Assembly: GCA_002887195.1 (NCBI GenBank)
Contig: PJAB01001778.1
Span: 1 to 12,259 of the forward strand
Source of the DNA: Chrysochromulina parva
Lineage: Eukaryota > Haptophyta > Prymnesiales > Chrysochromulinaceae
DNA: 12,259 bases
Reading direction: 5' to 3'
Below the pieces are notes generated by a model that worked only from the letters and a program-made list of their open reading frames with translations, made no database searches and had not been told where the DNA came from. Of this stretch, positions 8,117 to 12,259 are shown one piece after another; within the stretch, counting starts at the first letter, position 1, and each line of letters starts with the position of its first letter. The position numbers and the translations under genes are program-made.

Positions 8117-9880
8117 ATGGCGAATGAGATGCGCGACAAGGGCATCGCGATCGCCAACCAGGCGGTCGACGCTGACAACGCGGGCAACTACAAGGACGCG
8201 ATCGATAAGTATGGCAAGGCGACCGAGTACCTGATTACAGCGCTCAAGTATGAAAAGAATCCGGTCACGCAGAAGACGATCCGCGATAAGTGCAACGAGT
8301 ACCTCTCGCGCATGGACCAACTCAAAAAGGGGCAAGAACCTAAGGCGGCCGCCGCTGGCAGCGGCGGCGGCAAGGGCAAGGAAGAGAGCAGGAGCGATGA
8401 CGAGGAGGACGAGCCCGAGCCCGAGCCGCTGACGGCGGAGCAGCTCGCCGCGGCTGAGAAGGAGATGGATGAGGATCTTGCCAAGCTCGTTGGTATGCAG
8501 TCGGTCAAGGACAACATGAAGCGCCTGTGCAAGCAGCTGTCGCTCGACATCAAGCGCAAGCAGGAGGGCCAGAAGACGCTCGACGCCATCCGGCACATGA
8601 TCTTCACGGGCAACCCGGGCGTGGGCAAGACGACCGTCTCGCGGCTCGTGGCCAAGCTGTTCCACCAGCTAGGCGTCTCCTCCAAGGACACGGTGGTCGA
8701 GGTGCAAAAGGGCGACCTTGTGGCGGGCTACGTGAACCAGACCGCCATGAAGACGTACAAGAAGATCAAGGAGGCGAGGGGCGGCATTCTCTTCGTGGAC
8801 GAGGCGTATCAGCTCACGCAGGCGCTCATGAAGGGGCAGACCGACTTTGCGGGCGAGGCCATCGACGAGATGATGAAGGTGATGAACAACTCGGGGCGTA
8901 AGTCGACCACCTTCGTCTTCGCGGGCTACAAGAAAGAGATGGACGAGTTCGTCACGTACAATGCGGGCATCGAGAGCCGCATCAAGTACCGCTTCCACTT
9001 CGACGACTACACGGTCAAGGAGCTCGTCGTCATCACCAATCTCAAATTAGAGTCCAAGGGGTACAAGTTGACGCCGGACGCGGCGAGAGACATGGAGTTG
9101 GTCATCGACAAGAACACGAACGCCGACCTGCGCTCAAAGTACAACGGTCGGCTGATCGACAACTTGCTGCAGTGGGCTAGTGACGAGATGAACTCGCGGC
9201 TGCCGCTCGACGCGAGCGGCGACGCTCTGATCACGCTGCACAAGAGCGATTTTGAGAAGGCCATCAAGCGCTTCGCTACCGCGCGCCCGCCTACCAAAGC
9301 GGATCCGACGCTCTTGGGCGGGTACGAGGTCGAGAAGCATCTCAGTGAGTGGGGGCTCGACCAGTATTCACAGCTCTTCGCGCGCGCAGGCTACCGGCAG
9401 CTGTACGACCTGCTCTCGCTTTCGTCCGAGAAGGACGTGCGCGCGCTGGGCGTGAGCAAGGACGCGGACGTCAATCGTACGCTGCAGCTGGTGGAGCGGC
9501 TCGACGAGCAGCATCGCGTGTTGTCGCTCAAAATGGATGCGACGTTCATCTCGCTTGATGGGGCGGCGGACATCAGTGCATGGCTCGAGCAGGAAGGGCT
9601 CACGAAATTCGTCGAGCTCTTCGTGAAGAACGAGATCAACTTCGAGACGCTCGCCGACCTCACAGAAGACCACCTCAAGGAGATGGGCGTGTCCGAGATT
9701 GGGCCGAGGATCAAGCTCCTCAAGGCGATTGAGGTCTGGAGGCGGGAACGTGACATTGCGAAAAAGGAGGCCATCCGCGCGAAAATGAATGTGATGAACG
9801 CGCCGCCGCCCGTCCTGCGCGACGCGTCTCTAACGGACACCGAGAAGCTGCGCTCCAAACTGGAGAAAGCGGGTCAATGA
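8117..9880 (+). CDS. MIT - CbbX/SpoVK-type AAA ATPase - SAM - SAM protein
   Basis: 587 residues from ATG 8117 (AGCCATGG context; the frame extends upstream only to a TTG). Residues 1-73 match an MIT three-helix domain (EYLITALKYEK, then IRDKCNEYLSRMDQLKK), the type that binds ESCRT-III tails or microtubule factors in Vps4 and spastin. A Gly/Lys then Asp/Glu/Pro linker follows (about 75-115). The AAA module is of CbbX/SpoVK type: Walker A GNPGVGKT (165-172), pore-loop region GDLVAGYVNQTA, Walker B ILFVDEAY (224-231, D228/E229), sensor-1 region FVFAGYKKEM, likely arginine finger R288 in ESRIKYRF, and sensor-2 region NGRLIDNLL (R345). All key ATPase residues are present. Two SAM domains follow, at about 402-464 (HLSEWGLDQYSQLF... 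LGVSKDADV) and 485-544 (ISAWLEQEGLTKFVELF... MGVSEIGPRIKLL), then a short charged tail. There is no leader peptide, so it is probably cytosolic. An energy-driven remodeller targeted by MIT and oligomerised or recruited by SAM is inferred. Confidence 0.9.
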   Translation: MANEMRDKGIAIANQAVDADNAGNYKDAIDKYGKATEYLITALKYEKNPVTQKTIRDKCNEYLSRMDQLKKGQEPKAAAAGSGGGKGKEESRSDDEEDEPEPEPLTAEQLAAAEKEMDEDLAKLVGMQSVKDNMKRLCKQLSLDIKRKQEGQKTLDAIRHMIFTGNPGVGKTTVSRLVAKLFHQLGVSSKDTVVEVQKGDLVAGYVNQTAMKTYKKIKEARGGILFVDEAYQLTQALMKGQTDFAGEAIDEMMKVMNNSGRKSTTFVFAGYKKEMDEFVTYNAGIESRIKYRFHFDDYTVKELVVITNLKLESKGYKLTPDAARDMELVIDKNTNADLRSKYNGRLIDNLLQWASDEMNSRLPLDASGDALITLHKSDFEKAIKRFATARPPTKADPTLLGGYEVEKHLSEWGLDQYSQLFARAGYRQLYDLLSLSSEKDVRALGVSKDADVNRTLQLVERLDEQHRVLSLKMDATFISLDGAADISAWLEQEGLTKFVELFVKNEINFETLADLTEDHLKEMGVSEIGPRIKLLKAIEVWRRERDIAKKEAIRAKMNVMNAPPPVLRDASLTDTEKLRSKLEKAGQ

Positions 9881-10185
9881 GTGCGCGGCGGGAGGCGCGC
9901 CGCCCTCGTGCGTTGTAGCAGCGCCGTGGCGACCGCGTCTGCGCGCTGTGGCTCCTGCGGGGGGCGTGCTGTGTGTAGCTGTGTGCGCGGGTCTGCCGTC
10001 TTGCCGATGAGGGCGGCGGCTGATCACAGGCAGCCGGAACAGCAACAGGCACTGGGCAATTGCCGTAACTCGACGTGCGGCCTCTGAGCTCTGTGGCTAA
10101 GACCGATACAGCACATTCTTTAAGTGTATTTTAAAGCTGTTCTCAGAAACGTCATGCCATGCTCTCCTTTGTGTGACGGTCCTTC
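9881..10185. other. Convergent intergenic region
   Basis: The region holds the 3' ends of the AAA gene (plus) and the cystatin gene (minus). It is GC-rich to about 10080, then turns AT-rich around 10110-10140. No reading frame with a recognisable domain is seen. The AT-rich part contains a small inverted repeat listed separately. Confidence 0.5.
10118..10136. terminator. AT-rich inverted repeat at convergent 3' ends
   Basis: CTTTAA (10118-10123) and TTAAAG (10131-10136) can pair across the 7-base loop GTGTATT. It sits between two converging genes in the only AT-rich patch of the spacer, where 3'-end signals would be expected. The stem is weak and the role is a guess. Confidence 0.2.
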
Positions 10186-10740
10186 CTACGGCTGCGCCAT
10201 CTCGAGCCGCTTGGCGAACTCGGCGGCGTCGAGGCGCAGGTGGCTCGAGGCACCCACGAGGGTGGTGATGGCACTGGAGTCATCCGAGGGCGTCAAGGTG
10301 GCCTCCGTCACCTCAAGCGTTTGCGTCCAGGGCTGCTCGAAGACGGAGAGGCTCATCAACCCTGAGGGCTGCAGGTGAGCGCGGATGCGGTAGTTGGTGC
10401 CTGCGACGACCTGGTGCTCCATGCTGAGGACCTTGTCGACTGGAAGGGAGACGCGCAAGAGGGAGGGATGAGGGGATGGATCATTCCGATGCGCGCGCGC
10501 GCGCGCCGCGGCGGCGATTATTGTTGGCACTCCGTGCTCGGGGTACGCACATGACTTCTGCATCAACGTGAGGGAGTTAGACTGAGCCTTGATCTGCTCG
10601 ATAGCATACGAGGCGAGGACGAAGCAGTGGGAGCCCGGTGCAATCTCCTCGGCCGTTGCAGCTTCGTATCCGCCAGCCTGCCCTGCTTGAGCGAAATCAG
10701 ACGCCATGATCACGAGCGCGATGGCGAGTTTCGCCAACAT
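10186..10740 (-). CDS. Secreted cystatin-family cysteine protease inhibitor, two exons
   Basis: Exon 1 is 10740-10551 and exon 2 is 10439-10186, giving 147 residues. The ATG at 10740 starts a good signal peptide (MLAKLAIALVIMASDFAQA). The mature protein shows the three cystatin contact elements: a GG pair near the N-terminus (GQAGGYEAA), the first hairpin loop QVVAG in HQVVAGTNYRIR, and the PW pair in EQPWTQTLEV. The helix VLASYAIEQIKAQSN resembles the plant-cystatin LARFAV-type signature, with Ser in place of the usual Arg. Splicing creates SFDKVLSMEHQVVAG, restoring the conserved Phe-x-Lys-Val strand before QVVAG. Reading through the intron would insert 37 residues rich in Ala/Arg/Pro. Cystatins block papain-like proteases by wedging these loops into the active-site cleft. 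After PW there is a tail of about 45 residues of unknown role. The protein is probably secreted or enters the endomembrane system. Confidence 0.85.
   Translation of the reverse strand: MLAKLAIALVIMASDFAQAGQAGGYEAATAEEIAPGSHCFVLASYAIEQIKAQSNSLTLMQKSCAYPEHGVPTIIAAAARARAHRNDPSPHPSLLRVSLPVDKVLSMEHQVVAGTNYRIRAHLQPSGLMSLSVFEQPWTQTLEVTEATLTPSDDSSAITTLVGASSHLRLDAAEFAKRLEMAQP
10440..10550 (-). other. Intron in the cystatin gene (111 nt, phase 1)
   Basis: Read on the minus strand, the donor is CAT^GTGCGTACC at 10550 and the acceptor is a pyrimidine-rich CTCCCTTCCAG ending at 10440. The length is a multiple of three with no stop, so the intron is silent in a naive reading frame and easily missed. It contains a (GC)8 run at 10491-10506. 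Removing it restores cystatin-like spacing and the conserved Phe upstream of QVVAG. Confidence 0.75.
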
Positions 10741-10828
10741 ATTTACGCGAAGAAGTTTGCGGGCGCTCGGTGATGACTCACACAATCGCCCCCTCGCACG
10801 ACTGTGAAGTCGTGTTGTGTGTATTATC
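10741..10828. promoter_or_regulatory. Very short divergent promoter, cystatin / Pro-rich membrane gene
   Basis: Only 88 bases separate the cystatin ATG (minus) from the first in-frame ATG of the plus-strand gene at 10829 (127 bases if 10868 is used). Both promoters must overlap each other or the 5' regions of the opposite gene. No clear TATA box is visible on either strand. Confidence 0.4.
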
Positions 10829-12259
10829 ATGAAGTCGCGCCTAAGCGAGAGCCTTCGGGATTGTTCCATGGGTCTCTCGCTCACTCAATCGTCCCCGACC
10901 TTCATGCTCGTGATGACGATTGCACTGCTTGCACTGCCATGTCCGTCGGCAGCCTTCCCGGTGCCTGCGTTCTTGGCGCCGCGGATGTGCGCGCGCAGCG
11001 CCGTCCATTGGCCGCGAATGGTGGCCGACGACAGGGCTGACGTGAGTTATGTCTCGTCCGCAGCTTCCGCGTTCAGCCCTGGAGTCAGGGCCGCACCTGC
11101 AGTCAGAGCGCCTCTCAGCTTTTTGAGTTGGCTTTTTGTGTTTGACTTGGTTGATGTACCACAAATGGCTCTCAGGCCGCACACACTTGTGCTTGGCTTC
11201 ATCGCACCACGCAAGCCGTTGGTCGTGCTCGTCATCACCCTGGCGCTTGCCGGCATCGCCTATGTGGTGCGCAAGAACAAATCCGAAGTTACAGTGCGAC
11301 CCGCACCGGCCGTGGATGCAGCGCCACCGCCGATGGGGTCACGAATGAACAAAAATGCGTTCGCACCCTACGTGTGGATGGAGCAAACGCTCCCGGGGAT
11401 GAAGGAGGACAAGGAGGCGCGCGCTGCGATGCCGGGTCCCTCGCCTCCTCCGCCTCCCCCGTCTCCTCCGCCACCTTCTCCGGCGCCCGCGCCCCCGCCT
11501 CCGCCTCCTCCGCCTCCTCCGCCTCCTTCGCCTCCACCTCCGCCCTCGCCTCAGCTGGCTAAGCCGCCACCCTCGCCGCGTCCGCCCGCGCCGCCGCCCC
11601 CGCCCGGTCCGACTCCGTCGCCGTCGCCGTGGTGGACCAGTAAAGAAGAACAGGCGCAGCTCAACCTGGAGCTGGCTGCTGCAAAGGAGAAGTGGCAACG
11701 CGAGCGTACCGCAGACAAAGGGCGGGCCAGGCCGATTGCTCAGGCAGAGGACGTTACGTACCTGTCAGACGAGGCACGGTTAGCCAAGTTTGAGGCAGCC
11801 TTGGCAGAGTTCGAGGCGGCCGAAGCAGCTGAGAAAGCAGCCAATGCGGCGATCCTAAGTCTCGAGGCCGAGATGGTGGCGTACCGTTGGGAGATGCAGC
11901 TTCTTGCAGACAATGCCGAGTCTCAAGCCGGACCGCCGGTAGCAGACGATGAGTTGGCGAGGAACTGGCCAGCGGAAGTAGAGTTGGCGGAGCAGGCGCA
12001 GTTGGACTTGTTTGCACGTCGGACGAAGGCGGAGATGGAGCTCAGGACAGCGCGGGTGAACGCCGGGCTGCTCGCTAGTGAGCCGATAGAGGTGGAGGAC
12101 GCGATAGCCGTGATGCCACGCGAAGCGCAGGCTCCTTCGCCCGAGGCGCCTCCGAATGCATTCGAGCTAGAGGACGAGGCTGATGCAGCCGCTCGGAAGT
12201 GGGCACTCGAGCTTGAGCAAGATATGGAGGAGGAGCGGCGCGCGGCTCAGGTGGAGAAG
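10829..12259 (+). CDS. Signal-peptide, Pro-rich, coiled-coil membrane protein (3' partial)
   Basis: The frame has a stop at 10805-10807, a first ATG at 10829 (A at -3) and stays open to the window end (477 residues). ATG 10868 is an alternative start. Residues 1-42 form a signal peptide (core FMLVMTIALLALP, then PSAAF), with F43 at +1 of the likely cleavage site. That Phe recalls the ASAFAP motif of plastid leaders in secondary red algae. A basic/Ser/Ala-rich stretch follows, a weakly hydrophobic segment (95-110) and a clear membrane helix (131-147, LVVLVITLALAGIAYVV) followed by RKNK. Residues 202-267 are Pro-rich (SPPPP, SPAPAPPPP), ending at WW (268-269). The rest is a charged Ala/Glu-rich helix, probably coiled coil (FEAALAEFEAAEAAEKAANAA). 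A membrane anchor or wall-associated protein, possibly plastid-routed, is inferred. The function is not recognised. Confidence 0.75.
   Translation, partial: MKSRLSESLRDCSMGLSLTQSSPTFMLVMTIALLALPCPSAAFPVPAFLAPRMCARSAVHWPRMVADDRADVSYVSSAASAFSPGVRAAPAVRAPLSFLSWLFVFDLVDVPQMALRPHTLVLGFIAPRKPLVVLVITLALAGIAYVVRKNKSEVTVRPAPAVDAAPPPMGSRMNKNAFAPYVWMEQTLPGMKEDKEARAAMPGPSPPPPPPSPPPPSPAPAPPPPPPPPPPPPSPPPPPSPQLAKPPPSPRPPAPPPPPGPTPSPSPWWTSKEEQAQLNLELAAAKEKWQRERTADKGRARPIAQAEDVTYLSDEARLAKFEAALAEFEAAEAAEKAANAAILSLEAEMVAYRWEMQLLADNAESQAGPPVADDELARNWPAEVELAEQAQLDLFARRTKAEMELRTARVNAGLLASEPIEVEDAIAVMPREAQAPSPEAPPNAFELEDEADAAARKWALELEQDMEEERRAAQVEK
11432..11629 (+). repeat. Pro-codon low-complexity tract in the right-hand gene
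   Basis: CCN-rich runs with TCN and GCN codons encode about 66 residues dominated by Pro, with Ser and Ala. The composition is like the tract at the left edge of the window but richer in PPPPP and with APAP. The minus strand gives Arg- or Glu/Ala-rich frames that are mirror images only. Confidence 0.75.

Noticed and set aside
8012..8691. Antisense frames of 217 and 167 codons over the AAA gene
   Set aside because: They are shadows of the MIT/AAA coding sequence, which has clear motifs in the sense frame.
10186..10884. 232-residue version of the cystatin frame
   Set aside because: Its first codon is GTG, it places a basic stretch before a perfect signal peptide, and it retains the intron. 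The ATG at 10740 is preferred.
11042..11176. GTGAGT donor at 11042 as the start of an intron
   Set aside because: The AG acceptors I examined downstream (near 11063, 11088, 11102, 11118 and 11175) break the frame that carries the membrane helix, the Pro-rich tract and the coil.
1..12259. Bacterial, mobile-element or CRISPR content
   Set aside because: No transposase, integrase, direct-repeat array, operon spacing or Shine-Dalgarno pattern was seen. Introns, a TATA box and eukaryotic domains argue for nuclear DNA.

Overview
The window looks like nuclear DNA of a eukaryotic alga or related protist. It is GC-rich, and two genes are interrupted by short GT-AG introns (89 and 111 nt) with pyrimidine-rich acceptors. 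The proteins are eukaryotic in type: EF-hand, MIT, SAM and cystatin domains, and long SPPPP tracts. A signal peptide followed by a Phe at the predicted cleavage site in the last gene resembles plastid-targeting leaders of algae with secondary red plastids. Both intron donors read GTGCG. A haptophyte or similar alga fits best, but this is inference; no rRNA or other taxonomic marker is present.

Layout from left to right. (1) 3-2150, plus strand, 5' end cut by the window: a Pro-rich ectodomain, one membrane helix, phosphosite-like Ser/Arg repeats, four EF-hands and a C-terminal tandem duplication. (2) 2151-2739: a convergent intergenic gap with no supported gene. (3) 7772-2740, minus strand: what looks like two reading frames is read here as one gene with an 89-nt intron. 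It encodes about 1647 residues: N-terminal EF-hands, a roughly 940-residue Ala/Glu-rich coiled coil and a C-terminal EF-hand domain. (4) 7773-8116: a divergent promoter region with a TATAAAAG box. (5) 8117-9880, plus strand: an MIT domain, a CbbX/SpoVK-type AAA ATPase and two SAM domains in one protein. (6) 9881-10185: convergent spacer. (7) 10740-10186, minus strand: a secreted cystatin with a 111-nt intron. (8) 10829-12259, plus strand, 3' end cut by the window: signal peptide, membrane helix, Pro-rich tract and Ala/Glu-rich helix. It starts only 88 bases from the cystatin, on the opposite strand.

The genes do not form an operon or an obvious pathway. Two are calcium-binding EF-hand proteins and two carry extracellular-type Pro-rich tracts. 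Three (the coiled-coil protein, the AAA protein and the last gene) look like scaffolds or remodelling factors. The most unusual item is the MIT-AAA(CbbX type)-SAM-SAM protein. It pairs the ESCRT/microtubule adaptor domain familiar from Vps4 with a different AAA branch and a SAM-domain tail.
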